This document shows, piece after piece, positions 1 to 4,975 of a DNA stretch of 6,034 nucleotides. This DNA comes from Streptomyces violaceus (lineage in GTDB: Bacteria > Actinomycetota > Actinomycetes > Streptomycetales > Streptomycetaceae), in the NCBI GenBank assembly GCA_000715635.1, contig KL569133.1:20703-26736 (forward strand), in the 5' to 3' direction. The first letter of the stretch is position 1; every line of letters begins with the position of its first letter. The notes beneath the pieces are model-generated. The model did not search any database. It was not told where the DNA came from and saw nothing but the letters and a program-made list of their open reading frames with translations. The translations under genes were made by a program, and so were the position numbers.

Positions 1-22
1 TCCGGCTCCGGCTCCGGCTCCG
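1..22. repeat. TCCGGC hexanucleotide tandem repeat
   Basis: Three full copies of TCCGGC plus TCCG start the window. Within the minus-strand frame they read as Glu-Pro dipeptides near the N-terminus of the truncated gene. Six-base units keep the reading frame, so copy-number changes would only lengthen or shorten an acidic disordered tail. Confidence 0.7.
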
Positions 23-41
23 TGGCGGACGGTACGCCCAT
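1..41 (-). CDS. N-terminal fragment of an unidentified protein (continues beyond the left edge)
   Basis: On the minus strand an ATG at 41-39 opens a frame reading MGVPSATEPEPEP that runs off the window. A good Shine-Dalgarno (GAGGA, 5 nt before the ATG) lies at about 47-51, which is the main reason to call it a gene. It begins 47 nt after the stop of the LolA-like gene on the same strand, so co-transcription is plausible. The Glu-Pro repeat comes from a TCCGGC hexamer repeated three and two-thirds times at 1-22. Too little is present to assign a family. LolA/RseB-fold genes in actinomycetes often sit beside ABC transporter genes, so an ATPase subunit is one guess, but nothing in these 13 codons shows it. 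Confidence 0.5.
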   Translation of the reverse strand, partial: MGVPSATEPEPEP

Positions 42-58
42 CGGCTTCCTCGTTCTCT

Positions 59-77
59 CGACGCCCCGTCGGCGTCG
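59..77 (-). terminator. Hairpin after the LolA-like gene
   Basis: CGACGCC (59-65) and GGCGTCG (71-77) form a perfect 7-bp stem with a 5-nt loop. On the minus strand it starts 11 nt after the TAA stop of the LolA-like gene and ends 17 nt before the next ATG. There is no U-tract. It could be a weak terminator, an attenuator, or an mRNA 3'-end stabilising stem between two co-transcribed genes. Confidence 0.4.
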
Positions 78-88
78 GCTTGCGGGAC

Positions 89-1351
89 TTACTTGCCGGC
101 GTCGGCCGCCTTCACGAGCGCGTCCTTGGTGACCAGGCCGACGTAGACCTTGCCGTCGTCCGTGATCAGGGCGTTGACCAGACGGGTCGAGAAGACCGTG
201 CCCGAGCCGAACTTGCCGGTGACCTTGTCGCCGAGCGAGTTCACGAAGCCGCCGAGGTCGCCGCCGGCCTCGCCGGAGGGCACGCCCTCGCCGCCGGTGT
301 CGAAGGTGGCTATGGAGTTCCAGCCCTCGCCGATGGTCTTCATGCCGTCGAGGCCCTTGCCGAGCTCCTTCTCGGACTTCGGGAGGGACTTCGGGGCGTG
401 CCGACGGGCCTCACCCTTGTCGAAGCCCTTGTCGAAGCCCCTCTCGGAAGCCTTCCCGGATTCCTTCTCCTCGGTGACCTTCGCCCCCTTCGGCGGGGTG
501 AAGTCGAAGGTCGACGCGGCCGGCTTGGCGAAGCTGACCTGGGTGAAGCCCGCGTCGACGACGGCGGAGCCGCCGCTCGCCGGGGTGAGCGTGAACTTCA
601 GCGGCGTGCCCGTCTTCGCGTCCACGGCCACGGTGATCGCACCGACTGTCGAGCCGGACTGCTTCGGCTTGATGAGCAGCTTGTAGGCGTCCCGGCCGGC
701 GACCTGGGCGGTGCCGTCCACGGTCACGGAGGTCGTGTCGTCGGCGGCCTTGAGGGCCTCCTCGGCGAAGTCCTTCGGTGTGGCCGGCGGCTGCTGGTCC
801 TTGCCGCTCTCGGAAGCCTTGCCGCTCTCGGAGGCCGTGCCGTGGTGGACCTCGTTCGACTTGCTGTCGTAGGCCCAGACGTCCTTGCCGTTGTGGACGA
901 TGCTGTACTCGGCGGCGTTCTCCAGCAGCGACAGCTTCTGCTTGTCCGGGCCGTCGGCCGCGACACGCAGGGTGTGCGTGCCGGAGGCCAGTTCGGTGAG
1001 TTTGGCGGTCGGGTCGGCGGAGGAACCGCCCCCGTCCGGGCTCGCGGCACCGGACATCAGGCTGCTCTCCAGCCCACCCAGGTCCGGCAGCCCGAGGTCC
1101 GTGCTGATCTTCACGGTGCCGGACAACTGCTGGACGTCCGACTTCGCTATCTTCTCGATGAGCTGCTGCGCGGTGATCTTCGGGAGGTCCGGGTCACCGG
1201 AGTCGGCAAGTGCGGGAACCAGCCCGATCGTCGCGGCCGCCACCCCCATCACCGTGACCGGGACGACGTACCGCGCGGCTTTGCGCCGCCCGGAGCGCTG
1301 CTCGTCGACCTCCCCGGCGGTCGTGCTGTCGTCGGATGCGTACGGTGCCAT
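89..1351 (-). CDS. Secreted LolA/RseB-fold protein (outer-membrane lipoprotein carrier-like)
   Basis: This encodes 420 residues. I chose the ATG at 1351 because GGAGGT lies 9 nt upstream; the frame stays open 40 codons further but without such a site. Residues 1-21 are polar, RRK (22-24) precedes a hydrophobic stretch (about 28-49) ending PALA-DSG, so it is a signal peptide or signal anchor; no lipobox Cys is seen. The mature part has LolA/MucB-RseB-like features: a start helix ITAQQLIEKIAKSDVQQLSGTV (beginning 59), THTLRVAADGPDKQKLSL (125-142), then YSIVHNGKDVWAYDSKSNEV (149-168) and later strands with the TGTPLKF motif (247-253). Low-complexity Ser/Gly/Lys linkers occur at 100-115, 172-190 and 293-330. 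Function is not known: in Gram-negatives this fold carries lipoproteins or senses envelope stress (RseB), but Streptomyces lacks an outer membrane. It lies 231 nt downstream of the polyprenyl synthase on the same strand. Confidence 0.82.
   Translation of the reverse strand: MAPYASDDSTTAGEVDEQRSGRRKAARYVVPVTVMGVAAATIGLVPALADSGDPDLPKITAQQLIEKIAKSDVQQLSGTVKISTDLGLPDLGGLESSLMSGAASPDGGGSSADPTAKLTELASGTHTLRVAADGPDKQKLSLLENAAEYSIVHNGKDVWAYDSKSNEVHHGTASESGKASESGKDQQPPATPKDFAEEALKAADDTTSVTVDGTAQVAGRDAYKLLIKPKQSGSTVGAITVAVDAKTGTPLKFTLTPASGGSAVVDAGFTQVSFAKPAASTFDFTPPKGAKVTEEKESGKASERGFDKGFDKGEARRHAPKSLPKSEKELGKGLDGMKTIGEGWNSIATFDTGGEGVPSGEAGGDLGGFVNSLGDKVTGKFGSGTVFSTRLVNALITDDGKVYVGLVTKDALVKAADAGK
417..464. 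repeat. 12-bp tandem repeats inside the LolA-like gene
   Basis: TTGTCGAAGCCC occurs twice back to back (417-428 and 429-440), followed by two diverged 12-bp units (CTCTCGGAAGCC at 441-452 and TTCCCGGATTCC at 453-464). On the coding strand they give a Lys/Gly/Ser-rich linker containing GFDKGFDKG (residues 305-313). All units are multiples of three, so the frame is kept. Confidence 0.7.
801..836. repeat. 18-bp tandem repeat inside the LolA-like gene
   Basis: TTGCCGCTCTCGGAAGCC (801-818) is followed directly by the same 18-mer with one change (819-836). It encodes the doubled SESGKASESGK linker at residues 174-184. The ESGKASE heptapeptide recurs at residues 297-303, in the other repeat-rich linker of the same protein. 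Confidence 0.75.
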
Positions 1352-1421
1352 GTGTGCCCTACCTCCGTGGTCGGCGGCGGCTGTCCGTGTTCGTCCACGC
1401 ACTCGTCCCTGAGCCGCCATT

Positions 1422-1439
1422 CTCACCCGAACAGGTGAG
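1422..1439. promoter_or_regulatory. Inverted repeat in the leader/promoter region of the LolA-like gene
   Basis: CTCACC (1422-1427) and GGTGAG (1434-1439) are perfect 6-bp arms separated by 6 nt, 70 bp upstream of the chosen start codon. It could be an operator or an mRNA hairpin. I could not place convincing -35/-10 hexamers for this gene in the 231-nt gap, so it may also be read through from the polyprenyl synthase gene. Confidence 0.3.
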
Positions 1440-1551
1440 GTGTGGTGTTTCCGTGGTGTCCATCTGACCAAATCGGCCAGGGAAATACGTCAGACCCCGG
1501 ACTCAACTCCACGTACTGCTGGGGTATGACACGGAGGGGCGGCTTCTCCCC

Positions 1552-1567
1552 CGACCCGTAGGGGTCG
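1552..1567 (-). terminator. Hairpin after the polyprenyl synthase gene
   Basis: CGACCC (1552-1557) and GGGTCG (1562-1567) form a 6-bp GC-rich stem with a tetraloop, 15 nt past the TAG stop of the polyprenyl synthase. There is no U-tract, which is common for Streptomyces terminators. A 12-bp palindrome CCGGCTAGCCGG (1579-1590) spans the stop codon itself and could add to 3'-end structure. Confidence 0.4.
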
Positions 1568-1582
1568 TGCGGGAAAGACCGG

Positions 1583-2593
1583 CTAGCCGGCCCGGTGCAC
1601 CACCGCGTCGCACAGCTCCACGAGTGCCGTCTTCGCGGCGCACTCGGGCAGGGGGGCCAGCGCCGAGCGGGCGTCCTGGGCGTAGCGGACGGTGTCCTTC
1701 CGGGCCTGCTCCAGCGCCGGGTGGGCCCGCAGCAGGCGCAGGGCCTCGGCGTGCCGTTCGTCGTCGGTGAGGTCGGAGTCCAGCAGCTCGCACAGGGCGA
1801 TGTCGTCCGCGAGCCCGAGCCGGGCCGCCCGCTCGCGCAGCCGCAGCACCGGCATCGTGGGGATGCCCTCGCGCAGATCGGTGCCGGGCGTCTTTCCGGA
1901 CTCGTGCGAGTCGGAGGCGATGTCCAGGACGTCGTCCGCGAGCTGGAAGGCGACGCCGAGCCGCTCGCCGTACTGGGTCAGCACGTCCACGGTCGTCTCG
2001 TCGGCCCCGGACATCATGGCGCCGAACCGGCACGACACCGCCACCAGCGAACCGGTCTTGCCGCCCAGCACGTCCAGGTAGTGCTCGACGGGGTCACGGC
2101 CGTCCTGCGGTCCGGCCGTCTCCAGGATCTGCCCGGTCACCAGCCGTTCGAACGCCTCGGCCTGCACCCGCACCGCCTCCGGACCGAGGTCGGCCAGGGT
2201 GTGCGAGGCACGGGCGAAGAGGAAGTCGCCGGTGAGCACCGCGACGGAGTTGCCCCAGCGGGTGTTCGCGCTCGCCACTCCGCGGCGCACCGTCGCCTCG
2301 TCCATCACGTCGTCGTGGTACAGCGTGGCGAGGTGGGTCAGCTCCACGACGACGGCCGACGGCACGATCCCGGGCGCGTACGGGTCACCGAACTGGGCGG
2401 AGAGCATCACGAGCAGCGGACGGAACCGCTTGCCGCCGGCCCGCACCAGGTGCTGGGCGGCCTCCGTGATGAAGGGCACCTCGCTCTTGGTGGCCTCGAA
2501 CAAGCCTTCCTCGACAGCCGCCAACCCGGCCTGGACATCGGCTTCCAGAGCCTGGTCCCGCACGCTCAGCCCGAACGGCCCGACGTCGGTCAC
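1583..2593 (-). CDS. Long-chain trans-polyprenyl diphosphate synthase
   Basis: This encodes a 336-residue protein of the usual family length. It is a cytosolic class I prenyltransferase that adds isopentenyl diphosphate units to an allylic diphosphate using Mg2+. All hallmarks are visible: GGKRFRP (53-59), first Asp-rich motif DDVMD (94-98) followed by RR (103-104), GKT (179-ish), and second Asp-rich motif DDVLD (220-224) with KTPGTDLREG (234-243). The residues 4 and 5 before the first Asp motif are Thr and Ala; small residues there are typical of long-chain enzymes, so heptaprenyl to nonaprenyl products for menaquinone are likely (inference; exact chain length cannot be read). The start is GTG at 2593 with AGGAG 7 nt upstream. 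It diverges from the riboswitch-transglycosylase unit across a 682-bp gap; no clear promoter hexamers were found for it. Confidence 0.95.
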   Translation of the reverse strand: MTDVGPFGLSVRDQALEADVQAGLAAVEEGLFEATKSEVPFITEAAQHLVRAGGKRFRPLLVMLSAQFGDPYAPGIVPSAVVVELTHLATLYHDDVMDEATVRRGVASANTRWGNSVAVLTGDFLFARASHTLADLGPEAVRVQAEAFERLVTGQILETAGPQDGRDPVEHYLDVLGGKTGSLVAVSCRFGAMMSGADETTVDVLTQYGERLGVAFQLADDVLDIASDSHESGKTPGTDLREGIPTMPVLRLRERAARLGLADDIALCELLDSDLTDDERHAEALRLLRAHPALEQARKDTVRYAQDARSALAPLPECAAKTALVELCDAVVHRAG

Positions 2594-2772
2594 GAGGGGT
2601 CTCCTGTCTGCTGTGTCTGCCGGTGATTACGCGGATTGTCGATAGGTCGCTGCCATCACTCGAGTCAGCGTATCCGGTCACGTTTCGATCACCGCCAGCG
2701 CCCATGGTTACAGGCCGGGTGGTATCTGATCACGACCGTTATGTTTTCGATCGAGCCATAAGAACAGACATT

Positions 2773-2792
2773 TATCGACTTACCAGTCGATA
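2773..2792. promoter_or_regulatory. Perfect 8-bp inverted repeat (operator or hairpin)
   Basis: TATCGACT (2773-2780), loop TACC, AGTCGATA (2785-2792). It lies in the AT-rich part of the divergent region. No T-tract follows, so a protein-binding palindrome is more likely than an intrinsic terminator. The regulator is not identified. Confidence 0.4.
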
Positions 2793-2806
2793 GTGAGATA
2801 TTCACG
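2792..2806. promoter_or_regulatory. AGTGA-N5-TCACG dyad, possible regulator site
   Basis: AGTGAGATATTCACG is a near-palindrome directly abutting the 8-bp inverted repeat. It resembles the early AGTGA(n)TCACC description of BldD targets, but does not fit the later BldD box orientation. It is the sister of the dyad at 2867-2882, which differs by one base of spacing. Confidence 0.25.
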
Positions 2807-2866
2807 ATTTGCCATGACGATTGAGCAAATTCCCTTTGACGGTAATTGCCCCACAGGCTCGTGATC

Positions 2867-2882
2867 AGTGAGTTGAATCACG
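2867..2882. promoter_or_regulatory. AGTGA-N6-TCACG dyad, Crp-like site
   Basis: The core GTGA-N6-TCAC (2868-2881) has the spacing of the classical CRP consensus (TGTGA-N6-TCACA) but lacks the outer T and A. It also sits inside an overlapping dyad CGTGAT-N11-ATCACG (2860-2882). Crp in Streptomyces acts in germination and growth, which would suit a cell-wall hydrolase target, but binding here is inference. Confidence 0.3.
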
Positions 2883-3022
2883 TTAACCCCTTTGCCACCC
2901 CACCCCGACATCGACCCGTACCCCCTTCAGCCGAACGCCAGTTGAGCCTTGGCTCCCGCAAAGGATCAAGCGGACCAATCGCCCCTGACCAAGGTCAACC
3001 GCGCGATATGTGACTCTGGTGC

Positions 3023-3052
3023 TTGTTCCCGACATGTGCTCTCGCATACGTT
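3023..3052 (+). promoter_or_regulatory. Candidate promoter for the riboswitch-transglycosylase transcript
   Basis: A -35-like TTGTTC (3023-3028) and a -10-like TACGTT (3047-3052, TANNNT) are 18 bp apart. A start near 3059-3060 would put the 5' end of the RNA just before the first riboswitch helix, as expected for a compact riboswitch leader. The match is moderate; a promoter further upstream in the AT-rich region is possible. Confidence 0.35.
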
Positions 3053-3062
3053 CCCGGCCTGT

Positions 3063-3261
3063 CCGGCGGACGCCGAATCCTGCCGCCGCCCGGACCCCCA
3101 CACGAACCGACCACTCACGCAGGGCAGGAGCGGGGGACCCAGGTAAGTCGCCGGTCCGCACAGCGGCACGGCTCGGGGTTAAGCCGCGCACGGCAGTACA
3201 CCGCCGTACGCGGCCGGGCACCTCCCGGCCCGAACCCGACAGCTCACCTCGCAGGCGCCGG
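3063..3261 (+). ncRNA. c-di-AMP riboswitch (ydaO/yuaA class)
   Basis: The conserved blocks of this class appear in order: CGCCGAATCC (3071-3080), GAGCGGGGGACCCA (3128-3141), CGGGGTTAAGCC (3174-3185) and CCGAACCCGACAGC with CTCACCTCGCAGGCG (3230-3257). Helices agree: P1 CGCC (3071-3074) with GGCG (3254-3257); next helix TCCTGCC (3078-3084) with GGCAGGA (3123-3129), seven perfect pairs. Internal hairpins are ACGGC/GCCGT (3190-3207) and GGCCGGG/CCCGGCC (3212-3230). The class binds c-di-AMP and usually lowers expression; in actinobacteria it often precedes Rpf and other cell-wall hydrolase genes. Here it precedes a LysM-SLT transglycosylase, with the RBS starting within 3 nt of P1. Confidence 0.92.
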
Positions 3262-3267
3262 AGAGGA
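3260..3267 (+). promoter_or_regulatory. Ribosome binding site abutting the riboswitch
   Basis: GGAGAGGA lies 8 nt before the ATG at 3276 and directly follows the 3' strand of the riboswitch P1 helix (GGCG, 3254-3257). There is no room for a separate terminator hairpin between aptamer and start codon. CCGGCG at 3063-3068 could pair with CGCCGG at 3256-3261 as an extended or alternative P1, which would reach into this site. Confidence 0.75.
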
Positions 3268-3275
3268 ACATCGCC

Positions 3276-4052
3276 ATGGCCGGACGAGGCAAGCACCGTC
3301 GCCCCAGAACCAACCCGCTCACCCGAGGTGTCGCCATCGCAGGCACCGGCGGAGCGGCACTCACCCTCCCGCTCCTCGGAGCCACCTACGCGAGCGCCGC
3401 CGAGGCGCCGCAGAGCGCACCCGCCGTCGCACAGTCCGTGCCCCAGGCGGCCCAGCCCAAGTCGCTCACGTACACCGTGGCCAAGGGCGACACGCTCTAC
3501 CGCATCGCGGACAAGTACGACGTCTCGGGCGGCTGGAAGAAGCTCTACAAGGACAACCGCTCCGCCGTCGGCGACGACCCGAAGCTGATCCACCCGGGCC
3601 TGAAGCTGAAGGTGTCGACGACCAAGGCGGCCGCCGCGAAGAAGGCGACCAAGTCGTCCGCCCCCGCCAAGCCGGCCGCGAAGCCCGCCGGTGGCGCCGC
3701 CAAGGCCACCCAGGCCTCCGCGAAGACCTACGCGAACAACCTCGACGGGTGGATCCGCGAGGCGCTGGACGTCATGGCGCAGAAGGGCATTCCGGGGTCG
3801 TACGACGGCATCTACCGCAACATCATGCGTGAGTCGTCCGGCAACCCCCAGGCGATCAACAACTGGGACTCCAACGCCGTCAAGGGCACCCCCTCCAAGG
3901 GCCTGCTCCAGACCATCGACCCGACCTTCCAGGCCTACCACGTGGACGGCACGTCGTGGGACCCGTACGACCCGGTCGCCAACATCACGGCGGCCTGCAA
4001 CTACGCGGCCGACCGCTACGGCTCGATCGACAACGTCAACGGCCCGTACTGA
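3276..4052 (+). CDS. Secreted LysM-SLT lytic transglycosylase
   Basis: This 258-residue exported peptidoglycan-binding and -cleaving protein should act in the cell wall. Residues 1-41 are a Sec-type signal peptide: a basic N-terminus (GKHRRPR), a hydrophobic core (about 18-36) and an ASA cleavage motif before AEAP. A LysM domain follows (about 64-113: LTYTVAKGDTLYRIADKY ... HPGLKLKV), which binds GlcNAc-containing glycan. An Ala/Lys/Pro linker (114-150) leads to a C-terminal SLT/lysozyme-like domain (about 153-256) with the likely catalytic Glu in IMRESSGNPQAINNWDSNA (E186), then GTPSKGLLQTIDPTFQAY and the terminal NYAADRYGS. This differs from classical Rpf proteins, which carry an Rpf-type catalytic domain before LysM. 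The c-di-AMP riboswitch lies immediately upstream; the 3' end overlaps the HAD gene by 37 bp. Confidence 0.93.
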   Translation: MAGRGKHRRPRTNPLTRGVAIAGTGGAALTLPLLGATYASAAEAPQSAPAVAQSVPQAAQPKSLTYTVAKGDTLYRIADKYDVSGGWKKLYKDNRSAVGDDPKLIHPGLKLKVSTTKAAAAKKATKSSAPAKPAAKPAGGAAKATQASAKTYANNLDGWIREALDVMAQKGIPGSYDGIYRNIMRESSGNPQAINNWDSNAVKGTPSKGLLQTIDPTFQAYHVDGTSWDPYDPVANITAACNYAADRYGSIDNVNGPY

Positions 4053-4864
4053 GCCGTCCCGCCCAGCAGTCGCTCGAGGACGACGGCGATGCCGTCGTCC
4101 TCGTTCGACAGGGTGATCTCGTCGGCCACGGCCTTGAGTTCCGGATGGGCGTTCGCCATCGCGACGCCGTGGGCCGCCCAGTCGAACATCGGGATGTCGT
4201 TGGGCATGTCACCGAAGGCGATGGTGTCCGCCGGACGCAGCCCCAGATGCTCGGCGGCCAGCGCCAGGCCCGTCGCCTTGGTGACGCCGCACGGCTGGAG
4301 CTCGACCGTACCGGGCCCCGACATCGTCACCGTCGCCAGTGAGCCGACCACCGAACGGGCCGTCGCCGCCAACTCGTCGTCCGTCAGACAGGGATGGCGC
4401 AGCAGCACCTTGCTGATCGGCTCGCCCCACAGCTCGTCGCGCCGGTCGACCCGTACAGCCGGCAGGGTCGGGTGCGGCATGAGATAGCCCGGCTCGATGA
4501 GCGTGAGCCCGTCGACCCCGTCCTGGTCGACCGCGGCATACACCTGCCCCACCTCGGCCTCGATCTTGCCGAGCGCGGTCTCCGCCAGTTCCCGGTCCAG
4601 GGTGATGGACCACAGCAGCCGGTCCGCGCCGGCGTCGTACACCTGCGCGCCCTGCCCGCACACCGCGAGCCCCGTGCAGCGGAGGTCGTCGAGGAGCGGT
4701 CGCACACGCGGCGCCGGCCGGCCCGTCACCACGAGGTGCTGGGCACCGGTGTCCGCCACCCGCGCGAGCGCGGCGAGCGACCGGTCGGAGAGGGTGTCGT
4801 CGCCGCGCAGCAGCGTTCCGTCCAGGTCGGTGGCGATGAGTGAATATGCGATGGGTGCGGCCAT
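4016..4864 (-). CDS. Cof-type HAD-IIB family phosphatase
   Basis: This 282-residue cytosolic protein is a haloacid dehalogenase-like phosphatase; substrates in this family are usually sugar phosphates, nucleotides or cofactor phosphates, and the specific one cannot be read here. Motif I is DLDGT (13-17; nucleophile D13, acid/base D15), motif II is VTGRP (46-50, T47), motif III is the Lys in GVTKATGL (K196), and motif IV is GDMPND (218-223). A IIB cap lies between, about 85-185. The fold should end near VLERLL (262-267); the tail GGTAQYGPLTLSIEP extends past the usual end and is encoded opposite the transglycosylase 3' end. No Shine-Dalgarno precedes the ATG at 4864. A -10-like TATTCT ends 6 nt before it, so the mRNA may be leaderless. 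Divergent to the GNAT gene. Confidence 0.93.
   Translation of the reverse strand: MAAPIAYSLIATDLDGTLLRGDDTLSDRSLAALARVADTGAQHLVVTGRPAPRVRPLLDDLRCTGLAVCGQGAQVYDAGADRLLWSITLDRELAETALGKIEAEVGQVYAAVDQDGVDGLTLIEPGYLMPHPTLPAVRVDRRDELWGEPISKVLLRHPCLTDDELAATARSVVGSLATVTMSGPGTVELQPCGVTKATGLALAAEHLGLRPADTIAFGDMPNDIPMFDWAAHGVAMANAHPELKAVADEITLSNEDDGIAVVLERLLGGTAQYGPLTLSIEP
4075..4103 (+). terminator. Perfect 13-bp hairpin, likely terminator of the transglycosylase gene
   Basis: CGAGGACGACGGC (4075-4087), loop GAT, GCCGTCGTCCTCG (4091-4103): 13 uninterrupted pairs. The stem starts 23 nt after the transglycosylase stop. No T-tract follows, as is common in Streptomyces. The whole element lies inside the coding end of the convergent HAD gene, where it encodes the NEDDGIAVVLE region, so the HAD mRNA also carries this stem. 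Confidence 0.7.
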
Positions 4865-4870
4865 GATCAG

Positions 4871-4901
4871 AGAATACGGACAGCGCGCCCCTTCGTTTCA
4901 T
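4871..4901 (-). promoter_or_regulatory. Candidate leaderless promoter of the HAD gene
   Basis: On the minus strand TATTCT (4876-4871) fits TANNNT and ends 6 nt before the ATG, placing the transcription start at or next to the start codon. A -35-like ATGAAA (4901-4896, 4 of 6 matches to TTGACA) is 19 bp upstream. There is no Shine-Dalgarno in the intervening sequence, which agrees with leaderless translation. Confidence 0.5.
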
Positions 4902-4945
4902 GCCCCGGCGCACGCCGATTGCCCGGTTGAAGGCCTCTGTACCAG

Positions 4946-4975
4946 TTGGCAACAACATGGTCCGCTACCTACCGT
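4946..4975 (+). promoter_or_regulatory. Candidate promoter of the GNAT gene
   Basis: TTGGCA (4946-4951, 5 of 6 to TTGACA) and TACCGT (4970-4975, TANNNT) are separated by 18 bp, a vegetative-sigma spacing. Transcription would start near 4982 and leave a leader of about 54 nt. The divergent gap between the HAD and GNAT genes is only 171 nt, so both promoters must be packed here. Confidence 0.5.

Larger units (their letters stand above)
2594..3062. other. Divergent intergenic region with AT-rich core
   Basis: About 470 nt without a supported gene lie between the polyprenyl synthase start and the riboswitch. The stretch 2738-2850 is about 40% GC by hand count, against roughly 70% around it, so it is probably promoter and regulator-binding DNA. 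It holds a perfect 8-bp hairpin (2773-2792), a long-range 10-bp inverted repeat CTGATCACGA (2726-2735) / TCGTGATCAG (2859-2868), and repeated TCACG elements. A long minus-strand open frame crosses its right end but is a low-complexity shadow of the transglycosylase gene. Confidence 0.7.

Noticed and set aside
80..1438. Long plus-strand open frame opposite the LolA-like gene
   Set aside because: Arg/Gly/Leu-rich composition with no domain, no supported start; it is the antisense reading of a GC-rich gene.
1579..1590. CCGGCTAGCCGG palindrome as a terminator
   Set aside because: It has no loop and spans the stop codon, so it is unlikely to fold as a hairpin by itself; the stem at 1552-1567 is the better candidate.
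1595..2626. Long plus-strand open frame opposite the polyprenyl synthase gene
   Set aside because: The opposite strand carries every prenyltransferase motif; this frame has low complexity and no recognisable family.
2793..2805. GTGAGATATTCAC as a Rex (NADH-sensing) operator
   Set aside because: The Rex consensus needs GTGAA-N4-TTCAC; spacing is one base short and the inner A is missing.
2883..3941. Long minus-strand open frame opposite the riboswitch and transglycosylase
   Set aside because: It crosses a structured RNA and a well-supported gene, and is Gly/Arg/Leu-rich without motifs.
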